DNA of 15,582 nucleotides, from NCBI GenBank assembly GCA_964462865.1, contig CAYWZO010000041.1:1-15582 (forward strand), written 5' to 3'. The notes under the pieces were generated by a model. The model was not told the DNA's origin and ran no database searches. It was given only the letters and a program-made list of their open reading frames with translations. Numbering within the stretch: position 1 is the stretch's first letter; each line of letters opens with the position of its first letter. The DNA comes from Fen-1077 sp964462865 (GTDB taxonomy: Bacteria > Chloroflexota > Dehalococcoidia > Dehalococcoidales > RBG-16-60-22). Of the stretch, positions 6,420-13,386 are shown one piece after another. The position numbers were made by a program, and so were the translations under genes.

Positions 6420-8321
6420 TCATTGTTTGAACATCATACTGGGAAGCCATAACGCTAACTGGGGAAACGCCACCAGAACGGCCAGGCGAATCACATCCAT
6501 GAGGATAAACCAGGAAACACCGCGGTACAGTTCACCCAGCTTGATATCCCTTAACGTTGCCTGCATTACAAATAAGTTCAATCCGTACGGGGGTGAAACA
6601 AGCGCCACCTCGATACTGAAAGTAATTAAAATACCAAACCAGATGGGATCAAATCCCAGCGCCATGATGGTAGGAAATACTATCGGCATGGTGATGACCA
6701 GGACTGACAGGGCATCCATAAAGCACCCGATTATAAGATAAAAGACCATGATGGCGATTAATATCACTAAAGGCGAGGTATTCAGGCCGGCAAGATATTC
6801 GGATAAGAGCACCGGAAGGCGTGATTGCGCCAGCAAGGTGCCGAACATCATGCCTCCTATGATAATAAGAAGTATCGAACTGGTGAGCGAAACGGTTTCG
6901 TGAAAGGCCCCTGTGATTTCACTTATTTTCACCTTTCTGGTGAGTGCCACTGCAATAAATGCCGCGAACATGCCGATCGCGCCGGCTTCTATGGGGGTGA
7001 AAATGCCCGTATAAATACCGCCCATGACCACAATGACGATAAATATAATCCCCCAGGCTTTAGTAAGTGAAGTAAATTTTTCTTTCCAGGAGAAGCTGGT
7101 GACCCTGGGAATCAGAGAGGGGTTTAGCTTACATCTCACGAATACCATCCCCATGTAAAGCGCCGCCTCTATCAGACCGGGGATAACGCCGGCTATCAGT
7201 AATTTACCGACAGACTGTTGCGTAAGCAGGGCATACGTTACCAGCATAATGCTGGGAGGGATCATTATGGCGAGAGTCGATGAGCAGGCAACGGCGCCCA
7301 GGGCAAGGGCCCTTTGTACTCCGAGTTTGAACATCTCGGGCAGGACCATCCTGGCAAAGGTAGCACAAGCCGCGGTACTCACACCGGAGGCTGCCGCGAA
7401 CATGGCGGCCCCGACTATGGTGGCATGTACCAGCCCGCCCGGGATAGCCTGAAGCCAGCGCCTGGCCATCTCGTAGGCATTGGTGGCAAAACCGGCCAGA
7501 CCGGCCAGGATGCCCATGGCGATAAAAAGTGGCACAACTGTCATAATATATGAAAGTATGAATTGGAACGGCTGGCTGCCGGATATCCCCAGGGCCGCTT
7601 TCCCGGTGGCTAAAATAAGGGTGCCCCAGATAGTGAGAATACCCGTAGCCGCCGCGATGGGAGTACCCGCGAGCAGCAGGAGAAAAAGCAGGCTGATAGA
7701 AATCCATCCCACGGTTACCGGCTGGACATTTGTGTTGTTTAACCAGACCGTCAACACCGCCAGCAGGACCCAGGCGGCGATGGAAGTGGCCAGTCTGAAG
7801 TACCAGCCGGAACGCCCGCTCGCCGTCCGCCTGGCGCTTTGCAAAGCTTGAAAATCAAGGAAAATATGTGAAATCAGGTTAAGGCAGAGCAAGCCGGCCC
7901 CCAGCGTAAGCGCCGCTTTCCCCGGCCAGAGAGGAACCCGTACGATGCTTTCCAGGTAATCTTGGATAACCCAGGCCTGCCAGGCCTGTATACTCATCTG
8001 CCAGGTAATAAGGGCCATCAGGCAGAAGAAGATGATATCGCTGAAGAGCTGGAGCCACATACGGCTATCGTCAGATAGGTGTGAAATCAACAGGTCTATC
8101 CGGATATGGGCTCGCCTGGACTGGACGTATGGTATCCCGAGAAAGACGACCCCGACAATCAGCAGGGTCTGCACGTCGAAGTTCCATTTAATGGGTTTGG
8201 TGAACAGGTAGCGTAGAAAAACATCGCCTACGGTCAGGGCCATCATCGCCAGTATAATGACCGCCGAGATGTTCGCGGTTGTCTTGCTGATGTTAAGAAT
8301 CGCCTTCTCGAATATTTTCAT
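6420..8321 (-). CDS. dctQM: TRAP transporter fused permease (DctQM)
   Basis: 633 residues from the chosen ATG at 8321. The first 170 or so form a four-helix DctQ small-subunit domain (VFLRYLF, HIRIDLL, WPGKAALTLGAGLL). After a linker comes a 12-helix DctM domain with family blocks IPPS, GCFMDALSVLVITMP and SPPYGLNLFV. It is the membrane channel for ion-gradient-driven uptake of the ligand delivered by DctP. The longest frame starts at 8375 (MPLFL...), but that ATG lies inside the terminator stem at 8361-8400. MKIFEK at 8321 gives a normal DctQ N-terminus, although its ribosome binding site is weak. It follows dctP on the same strand. Confidence 0.93.
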   Translation of the reverse strand: MKIFEKAILNISKTTANISAVIILAMMALTVGDVFLRYLFTKPIKWNFDVQTLLIVGVVFLGIPYVQSRRAHIRIDLLISHLSDDSRMWLQLFSDIIFFCLMALITWQMSIQAWQAWVIQDYLESIVRVPLWPGKAALTLGAGLLCLNLISHIFLDFQALQSARRTASGRSGWYFRLATSIAAWVLLAVLTVWLNNTNVQPVTVGWISISLLFLLLLAGTPIAAATGILTIWGTLILATGKAALGISGSQPFQFILSYIMTVVPLFIAMGILAGLAGFATNAYEMARRWLQAIPGGLVHATIVGAAMFAAASGVSTAACATFARMVLPEMFKLGVQRALALGAVACSSTLAIMIPPSIMLVTYALLTQQSVGKLLIAGVIPGLIEAALYMGMVFVRCKLNPSLIPRVTSFSWKEKFTSLTKAWGIIFIVIVVMGGIYTGIFTPIEAGAIGMFAAFIAVALTRKVKISEITGAFHETVSLTSSILLIIIGGMMFGTLLAQSRLPVLLSEYLAGLNTSPLVILIAIMVFYLIIGCFMDALSVLVITMPIVFPTIMALGFDPIWFGILITFSIEVALVSPPYGLNLFVMQATLRDIKLGELYRGVSWFILMDVIRLAVLVAFPQLALWLPSMMFKQ

Positions 8322-8360
8322 TTTAAACACCAGCCGGGTTTCTGTTCTTGGGCAATAGCT

Positions 8361-8400
8361 AAGAAAAAGCGGCATGCCGTATCAGGTACAACATGCCGCT
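8361..8400 (-). terminator. Intrinsic terminator/attenuator between dctP and dctQM
   Basis: On the minus strand AGCGGCATG and CATGCCGCT form a perfect nine-base stem around a 15-base loop. This is followed immediately by TTTTTCTT. It is the best-formed Rho-independent terminator in the window. It sits inside what should be a single operon, 53 bases after the dctP stop codon. The likely effect is partial read-through, so that much more binding protein than permease is made. A second small hairpin (CCAAG/CTTGG, 8415-8432) precedes it. Confidence 0.75.
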
Positions 8401-8452
8401 GTACCATTGGCTGACCAAGTTGACCAGCTTGGATGCCGGTATTAATGCCAGG

Positions 8453-9562
8453 CTATTTCTTGTAAGGGCTTATCGCCTCATATTTCTTGATAAGCTCCTT
8501 GTACTTGTTCATCAGCTGGGTTCCGGGCAGCCCCTTGCCGTCCATTTCTTTTACCCAGGCTTCTGCCAGCGACTTGGCGGCTTCGATGAGACTGGCCGCG
8601 TCAGCTGCAGTGGGCGCTATGAACTGAACGCCCGCCTGCTTTAGTTGATCCGTCCCTCTGGGTACGAGACCAGTGGCGCAGGCATCATAGGCTATCTTGG
8701 TATAGTCCGGCGCTAGGTCCAGAAGTATTTTCTGGTCCTGAGAAGAAAGCCTGGCCAGCGCGTTCTTATTGATAAAAAGGCCGTGATTCCTGTCTCCGAG
8801 GTTGAAGGTGGTGAAGTTCTTGGCTATTTCATAGAACTTGAAATCTATGATTGCGGCAACCGGAGATGCGTTCGCGTCTACGGTTCCCCTCATCAAACCC
8901 TCGTATTGTTCCGCCGGCATCACGTTCATCGGGGCCGCCCCGAACTTTGATAGCAGGTCAGAAGCCGGGCTCGCGGCCGCAATCTTAATACCCTTCAATT
9001 CGGCCAGTGTTTTATAAGGTGTTTTAGAAATCAAACCCACCGGCGGGTAATAGGCAGCGCCCAGGTTTACACCATCCCAGGCAGCAAACTCATCGATGAG
9101 CGCCTGCTCGGTGGACAGTAACTCGTAAAACGCCATGGCTTTTGCCCAGTAATCGTCGGTGAGGCCGGCAACGTTACCTATAGTGAAAAGCGGCAATTTG
9201 CCCGGTGCGTGGTGAGGCGCCGGGAAGATTATATCGGCCAGGCCTGACTTTAAAGCATCGATGTTTTCTCTTGATTTTGCCAGGGTTTCTCCATAATATA
9301 CGTCGATTTTTACCCTTCCCTGGGTCCGCTTTTCAACTTCGGCAGCCCATTCAGGTATCCCGCCAAAAAGGGCTTCAGCATTGGGCAGACCTCCCGGGGC
9401 CATCTTCAAGGTGATCGGTTGCACCGGCGTGGTAGTTGGAGTCGGCGTTTGAGTTTGAGCGGGAGTAGTCGTCTCTTTGGAGCAGCCGGCAATCGTGGCC
9501 ATAAGTACCAGAAGTGTTAATAGAATTGTGCCGACGATAAGTAGCGATTTTCTGCTTTCCAT
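8453..9562 (-). CDS. dctP: TRAP transporter substrate-binding lipoprotein (DctP family)
   Basis: 369 residues. A basic N-terminus, a hydrophobic stretch and the lipobox T-I-A-G-C place Cys27 as the lipidated residue. A Thr/Pro/Gln-rich linker (28-48) tethers the receptor to the membrane. The DctP fold follows, with the family blocks GRVKIDVYYGETLA, ALKSGLADI, TLAELKGIKI and PAEQYEGLMRGTVDA. In most DctP proteins the KGxKxR segment supplies an Arg that grips the ligand carboxylate. Here the segment reads KGIKIAAAS with Ala at 195, so recognition must differ. AGGGAGA upstream of the ATG is the ribosome binding site. First gene of the dctP-dctQM pair, divergent from the flavin oxidoreductase. 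Confidence 0.93.
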   Translation of the reverse strand: MESRKSLLIVGTILLTLLVLMATIAGCSKETTTPAQTQTPTPTTTPVQPITLKMAPGGLPNAEALFGGIPEWAAEVEKRTQGRVKIDVYYGETLAKSRENIDALKSGLADIIFPAPHHAPGKLPLFTIGNVAGLTDDYWAKAMAFYELLSTEQALIDEFAAWDGVNLGAAYYPPVGLISKTPYKTLAELKGIKIAAASPASDLLSKFGAAPMNVMPAEQYEGLMRGTVDANASPVAAIIDFKFYEIAKNFTTFNLGDRNHGLFINKNALARLSSQDQKILLDLAPDYTKIAYDACATGLVPRGTDQLKQAGVQFIAPTAADAASLIEAAKSLAEAWVKEMDGKGLPGTQLMNKYKELIKKYEAISPYKK

Positions 9563-9587
9563 TTTTGTTCTCCCTTCATTACCAGGG

Positions 9588-9617
9588 TTAGACTATGCTC
9601 CTGATTTCGTTCTTCAC
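9588..9617 (-). CDS. Possible leader peptide in the dctP 5' UTR
   Basis: Minus strand: AAAAGGAGG (9636-9628), the strongest ribosome-binding sequence in this region, is followed at a ten-base distance by a GTG. It opens a nine-codon frame (V-K-N-E-I-R-S-I-V) ending in TAA, 25 bases before the dctP ATG and out of frame with it. A TCACA-A-TGTGA palindrome overlaps the start. It may be a translated leader or a ribosome standby site. Nothing proves translation. Confidence 0.25.
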   Translation of the reverse strand: MKNEIRSIV

Positions 9618-9700
9618 ATTGTGACAACCTCCTTTTAAAAACGTTGACTGGCCCCAGATTACAGATATGATTAAAACGAGAGAAAATTTGCACTCAATAA

Positions 9701-9721
9701 TATGAAATTATATTTACATAA
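9701..9721 (-). promoter_or_regulatory. Operator-like element, dctP leader
   Basis: On the minus strand, 15 bases after the dctP -10 box, a 21-base block runs TTATGTAAATAT then AATTTCATA. It matches the block downstream of the reductase promoter at 18 of 21 positions. Its ATTTCATAT core recurs in the palindrome upstream of iclR. The site lies in the early transcribed region, a usual position for repression. The IclR-family protein encoded here is the likely binder (inference). Confidence 0.55.
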
Positions 9722-9736
9722 TTCAAAAGCAGTCTA

Positions 9737-9765
9737 AGAATACACCAAACCTCTAGTACTGTCAA
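9737..9765 (-). promoter_or_regulatory. dctP-dctQM promoter
   Basis: Minus strand: TTGACA (9765-9760), a 17-base spacer ending TGGTG, then TATTCT (9742-9737). This is a full -35 match and four of six at -10. The leader to the ATG is about 165 bases. The -35, spacer length and -10 are the same as those of the divergent reductase promoter. Confidence 0.65.
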
Positions 9766-9977
9766 GACAATATTGGAGGTTTCAAGTTGACCGCCAGATC
9801 AGTTTACAGGACGCTATTGGTGTACTATTCATTCTTTTCATCTTTTAGGCTTATATTCGTTCGGATGATAGTCCTGAATTTGCCTCTAAAGCAGCGAGGA
9901 GGGTTAACCGGTGAGGGGCAAAAGCCAAGTTTTATGAGCGCGGTAGTCCCCGGGAGAAATGATACATCGGACCAGCC

Positions 9978-10006
9978 TTGACAAACATCAGGGGGTGGTA
10001 TATTCT
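9978..10006 (+). promoter_or_regulatory. Promoter of the flavin oxidoreductase
   Basis: TTGACA at 9978-9983, a 17-base spacer ending TGGTA, and TATTCT at 10001-10006. A six-base inverted repeat, CCTTGA (9976-9981) and TCAAGG (10009-10014), brackets the promoter. It mirrors the dctP promoter. Confidence 0.65.
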
Positions 10007-10026
10007 CATCAAGGTATTATTTTATA

Positions 10027-10062
10027 TTATGTATTTATTATTTCATAACGTAACATAAATAC
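10027..10062 (+). promoter_or_regulatory. Operator-like element, flavin oxidoreductase leader
   Basis: TTATGTATTTAT then TATTTCATA (10027-10047) repeats the dctP element with three mismatches, 20 bases after the -10 box. A perfect eight-base inverted repeat, GTATTTAT (10031-10038) and ATAAATAC (10055-10062), surrounds its core. The ten bases TTATTTCATA are identical to one side of the palindrome upstream of iclR. Binding by the IclR regulator is inferred. Confidence 0.55.
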
Positions 10063-10106
10063 CCCGGGTAAATAGTTGTTAACTCGTTGCATCGAAGGAG
10101 ACGAGC

Positions 10107-12218
10107 GTGGGGAAAAACCGCAGCTTTGAAAAGCTATTGGAACCAGGTCGCATCGGAAATGTTACGACGAAAAACCGGATTTTCAAGACGGGGGCAGGCA
10201 GCACTCTTGGCGACGGCAGTGGCAAGGTCACGCGCCGGCACAAGGCTTTTTACGGGGCCCTGGCCCGCGGCGGTGTTGGCCTCATCGTCGTCGAAGCCGC
10301 CAGTATTGACCGCCCCAGGGATACCGGGATATCCTCCGGCAGTGGTACCGTCTTACGCTTCGATAATGATGATTTTATTCCATCTCTACGGGAACTCGTC
10401 GACCTTATTCATGGATATAGCTGCCCGACATTCTTACAGATGATGATGGGCGGGGCTACGGAATCGGCCCCCGGTATCCCAGGGGTATCATCCTCTTTCC
10501 TGACCCCGGACGAGGTGAGGGAAAGGCAGCCGTACCACAAGACTTATTTGCTGGATAACCCGCAGTCCCCCCGGGAGCTGACGATAGAGGAAATCGGCGG
10601 TCTGGTGGAAAAGTTCGCCTTGGCCGCCGAACGGGCCTCGAAAGCCGGATTTAACGGAGTGGAAGTAAATGGCGCGAACGGCCACTTAATCAATGCCTTT
10701 ATCTCCCGCGTTTGGAATCGGCGTCATGACAAATACGGATGTGACAGCCTGGAAAACCGGGCCCGCTTCCTGGTGGAAATCATACAGGCAATCAAGAAGC
10801 GGGTGGGGCAGGACTTCGTGGTTACGGTGAATTTTAACGCCGCGGAATATGGCATCGAGAACGCCACCACGCTCGAAGAAGGACTGGGGTTCGCGCGGTT
10901 AATTGAAGCAGCTGGCGCCGATGCCATACTGGGAAGGGCTCACGGGTACCAGGACGTCAGCATGGATATCATCTGGCCGGAACGCATTTTCATCCCGGAA
11001 GCTCCGGACCCTCTGCCCAAGGATTGCTACTGGAAAGAATACGGCGCTGGGGCCTTCACCCCTATTGCGGCCGCCATTAAAAAAGTCGTCAGAGTGCCAC
11101 TGCTTCTTTCCGGCAGAATTTACCCCGAACTCGGTGAACACATCCTGCGCCAGGGCCAAGCGGACTTTATCGGCATGACCCGGCGACTCCAGGCCGACCC
11201 GGAACTTCCGAACAAACTGGCTACCGGGCGGGCGGATGAAATCGCCCCCTGCACTGCCTGCAGTCACTGCCTCGAAGCAAACTCGTTCCGGCTGCCGGTG
11301 GTCTGCCGCATTAACGCGGCTCTGGGAGGCGAAGAAGACTACGTTATCAGGCCGGCGGAGACCAGGAAAAAGGTGGTTGTGGTGGGAGGTGGGCCGGCGG
11401 CGATGGAAGCCGCCAGAGTTGCGGCGATACGGGGACATGAAGTCACTTTATACGAAAAAGAGAAGAAGCTGGGTGGACTGCTGCCCATGGCGGCCCTGGT
11501 CAAGGGCACCGAAGTGGAAGACCTCCCCGCCATATCATCATACCTTGAAAACCAGATCAGGAAACTGGGAGTCAAGATTCACCTGGGTGAGGAATTCTCG
11601 CCGACCATGGCGGAGGAGACCAGGCCGGACGCGGTCATCCTGGCAACGGGGGGCCTGTCTTATGTACCGGAAATCCCGGGAATCTACCGACGCAATGTGA
11701 AGACGAATACCGCCCTTCACCGCCAGTTGAAGTTCTTCCTGAAGCTATTGGGGCCGCAAACCCTCCGGTGGTTGACCAAGTTCTGGATGCCCCTTGGTAA
11801 AAGGGTCGTGATAATCGGCGGGGCCATACAGGGCTGTGAGCTTGCCGAGTTCCTTGTCAAACGCGGCCGGAAAGTCACGATAGTGGATACCGCCGAGCAG
11901 CTGTGCGAGTTGATGCCGGTAAGGAACAAAATAAAGCTCCTGAAATGGCTGCCCAAAAAGGGAGCCACCTTGATCAGCGGGATAAAAGAGTACGTGGAGA
12001 TAACCAAAGACGGGCTGACTATTGTTACCGGGGATGGCAAACGGCAGACCATCGAGGCGGACACGATCGTAACGGCGCTGCCGTTGAGGCCGAACACAGA
12101 GCTTTCAAAGTCACTCGAAGGCAAAGTCCCCGAGGTGTACAACATAGGCGATTGCCGTGAGCCCCGTCTGATAATAAATGCCATCGCCGATGCTAACCGC
12201 ATCGCCAAGTCTATCTAG
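10107..12218 (+). CDS. NADH:flavin oxidoreductase, 2,4-dienoyl-CoA reductase type
   Basis: 703 residues, three-part enzyme. Residues 1 to about 370 form the FMN-binding old-yellow-enzyme barrel. A 4Fe-4S site follows (C382, C385, C388, C400). FAD and NAD(P)H Rossmann motifs follow: GGGPAA at 427-432 and GGAIQG at 571-576. The C-terminus ends YNIGDC...ADANRIAKSI. Such enzymes pass NAD(P)H electrons through FAD and Fe-S to FMN and reduce activated C=C bonds. Two points differ from common forms. The His/Asn pair at the barrel active site reads N188-G-A-N191, and the second Cys spacing is x2 rather than x3. The GTG start is set by AAGGAG six bases upstream. Substrate unknown; it is divergent from dctP and shares its regulatory element. 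Confidence 0.93.
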   Translation: MGKNRSFEKLLEPGRIGNVTTKNRIFKTGAGSTLGDGSGKVTRRHKAFYGALARGGVGLIVVEAASIDRPRDTGISSGSGTVLRFDNDDFIPSLRELVDLIHGYSCPTFLQMMMGGATESAPGIPGVSSSFLTPDEVRERQPYHKTYLLDNPQSPRELTIEEIGGLVEKFALAAERASKAGFNGVEVNGANGHLINAFISRVWNRRHDKYGCDSLENRARFLVEIIQAIKKRVGQDFVVTVNFNAAEYGIENATTLEEGLGFARLIEAAGADAILGRAHGYQDVSMDIIWPERIFIPEAPDPLPKDCYWKEYGAGAFTPIAAAIKKVVRVPLLLSGRIYPELGEHILRQGQADFIGMTRRLQADPELPNKLATGRADEIAPCTACSHCLEANSFRLPVVCRINAALGGEEDYVIRPAETRKKVVVVGGGPAAMEAARVAAIRGHEVTLYEKEKKLGGLLPMAALVKGTEVEDLPAISSYLENQIRKLGVKIHLGEEFSPTMAEETRPDAVILATGGLSYVPEIPGIYRRNVKTNTALHRQLKFFLKLLGPQTLRWLTKFWMPLGKRVVIIGGAIQGCELAEFLVKRGRKVTIVDTAEQLCELMPVRNKIKLLKWLPKKGATLISGIKEYVEITKDGLTIVTGDGKRQTIEADTIVTALPLRPNTELSKSLEGKVPEVYNIGDCREPRLIINAIADANRIAKSI

Positions 12219-12258
12219 GCAGGAAATACCGCAGAGGAACCGGATACGTCATCATATC

Positions 12259-12285
12259 TTAAAGGCCAGGCAAAAGTACCTTTAA
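12259..12285. repeat. Inverted repeat in the convergent gap
   Basis: TTAAAGG and CCTTTAA form a perfect seven-base inverted repeat with a 13-base loop between the convergent reductase and iclR genes. It could work as a weak bidirectional terminator, but no T-run follows on either strand. Confidence 0.25.
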
Positions 12286-12337
12286 CGTCCGGGACCGGCG
12301 GTAGGCCTTATCGGGGATATTAGAAAGAGTACACCGT

Positions 12338-13114
12338 TTACCTTGTTTGGACGGGCTTAACGGATTTCTCGGTATACCCCATGGCATGTGATATTTTGAG
12401 AGCGTAATTTTTTACGATCGGAGCTATCTCTAACATTCTTTGTTTGGTCATTCTGACCGAAGGGCCAACAACGGAAATCGCCGCGATCACATTATCTTCC
12501 CAGTCTCTTATCGGCGCGGAAACGGTCCTCATGCCCAGCTCGTGCTCTTCATCTTCGAAAGCAATGCCGTCACGCCGGATTTGTCTGAGCTGTTTCTTCA
12601 AGACCTCGACTCTAGTAACCGTGTTCGCCGTACGAGGCTTAAGGGTGACACTCCGCGTATATTCTTGAAACTCTTTATCGGACATATAGGCCAGGAATAT
12701 CTTGCCGAGCCCGGTGCTGTACAGATTTAGCGTAGCGGAGTCCGGCCGGAAGCTGATAATGTGGTCCGGATTGATTATCACAATGTTAAAAGCCACATGG
12801 CCCAGGAGATTGGCCATGACGACGGCTTCATCAACGGTATGACTGAGCTCACTAAGGTAAGGGGAAGCGATGCTTTTAATTTTGAGTTTCTGCTGGACAA
12901 TCTTGGCGAAATCGACGATTTTCACGGGGCTCAGGGAATATTTGCCCCTTCGTTTCGGCTGGACGACGTAACCTCTTTTGACCAGTATGGAGGTAATACG
13001 GTGAACGGTACCGGGATTGATACCACTTAGTTTCGATATATTGTTGATGCTTAGTTCATCATGGTTATTGAGGAAAACCTCAAAAATTTCGAAAGCTTTG
13101 TTAATCGAATCCAT
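12338..13114 (-). CDS. IclR-family transcriptional regulator
   Basis: 258 residues, the usual IclR length. The N-terminal winged helix-turn-helix (about 1-65) has the recognition helix INPGTVHRITSILVKRGYV. The C-terminal effector domain (about 75-250) contains YSTGLGKIFLAYM and DEEHELGMRTVSAPI, both IclR signature blocks. IclR proteins sense small acids or aromatic compounds and control adjacent catabolic operons, often repressing themselves. Here a near-consensus promoter (TTGACT-N17-TATAAT) and a palindromic TATTTCAT-ATC-ATGAAATA lie in front. Related sites precede dctP and the reductase. It is therefore the probable local regulator of the right half of the cluster. The ribosome binding site is weak. 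Confidence 0.95.
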   Translation of the reverse strand: MDSINKAFEIFEVFLNNHDELSINNISKLSGINPGTVHRITSILVKRGYVVQPKRRGKYSLSPVKIVDFAKIVQQKLKIKSIASPYLSELSHTVDEAVVMANLLGHVAFNIVIINPDHIISFRPDSATLNLYSTGLGKIFLAYMSDKEFQEYTRSVTLKPRTANTVTRVEVLKKQLRQIRRDGIAFEDEEHELGMRTVSAPIRDWEDNVIAAISVVGPSVRMTKQRMLEIAPIVKNYALKISHAMGYTEKSVKPVQTR

Positions 13115-13140
13115 TCTATTATCCCGCCATTTGACCGATT

Positions 13141-13159
13141 TATTTCATATCATGAAATA
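13141..13159. promoter_or_regulatory. Palindromic operator upstream of iclR
   Basis: TATTTCAT, a three-base spacer (ATC), then ATGAAATA: eight-base perfect arms. It sits about 10 bases downstream of the iclR -10 box, as expected for autorepression. The spacing and TTTCA/TGAAA arms resemble known IclR-family operators (family knowledge). Half-sites recur at 9701-9721 and 10027-10047. Confidence 0.65.
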
Positions 13160-13169
13160 TTATGAAGTT

Positions 13170-13198
13170 ATTATAATAATTAAATAACCGGCAGTCAA
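13170..13198 (-). promoter_or_regulatory. iclR promoter
   Basis: Minus strand: TTGACT (13198-13193), 17 bases, TATAAT (13175-13170). Eleven of twelve positions match the sigma70 consensus. The -35 box lies inside the reading frame of the LuxR remnant. Confidence 0.7.
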
Positions 13199-13386
13199 TA
13201 TTGTTTTTCACGCATTACAAAGCCGGCCAGCGCACCAAGGAAATCGCCAAGATGCGGGGCATTTCCAATGCCACCATCAACCACCACCGGGAAAAAATAC
13301 GGCGCAAACTCAAAATCACCAACCAGGATGTCAATCTGGCGACATCCCTTCAATCCAGCATGTGCGCGGGGAAAGAGGCTACTTGA
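13180..13386 (+). pseudogene. LuxR-type HTH remnant, N-terminus lost
   Basis: The frame from 13180 to the TGA at 13384-13386 encodes a recognisable LuxR DNA-binding domain: L-N-N-R-Q at its start, AGQRTKEIAKMRGIS, TINHHREKIRRKL and a closing NLATSL. This resembles the C-terminal HTH of PAS- or response-regulator-type LuxR proteins. Stop codons lie directly upstream, where the iclR promoter and operator now sit. No receiver or PAS domain and no good start codon is present (the first candidate is a TTG at 13201). It overlaps the carB 3' end by eight bases. I read it as the 3' end of a gene that lost its front part. A functional stand-alone HTH is less likely. Confidence 0.7.

Larger units (their letters stand above)
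9563..10106. promoter_or_regulatory. Divergent regulatory region, dctP / flavin oxidoreductase
   Basis: 544 bases without a convincing gene. It contains two outward-facing promoters with identical boxes (TTGACA-N17-TATTCT) and a shared 21-base element downstream of each. The dctP leader has a strong Shine-Dalgarno, and the reductase has AAGGAG at 10095-10100. A 64-codon TTG-started frame at 9787-9981 lies between the promoters with a GGAGG upstream. Its product looks like translated non-coding sequence and I do not call it. Confidence 0.65.

Noticed and set aside
7204..7707. 167-codon minus-strand frame within dctQM
   Set aside because: Out-of-frame shadow of the DctM domain; low-complexity composition without known motifs.
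9787..9981. 64-codon TTG-started frame with a GGAGG seven bases upstream between the divergent promoters
   Set aside because: The product has no recognisable fold and an unusual composition. The frame runs into the -35 box of the reductase promoter. The ribosome-binding match alone is not enough.
1058..13187. Inverted nine-base match TTATTTAAT (1058-1066) / ATTAAATAA (13179-13187) at the two borders, as possible ends of a mobile element
   Set aside because: Only A and T bases in very AT-rich sequence, so a chance match is likely. No transposase, integrase or target duplication is visible.
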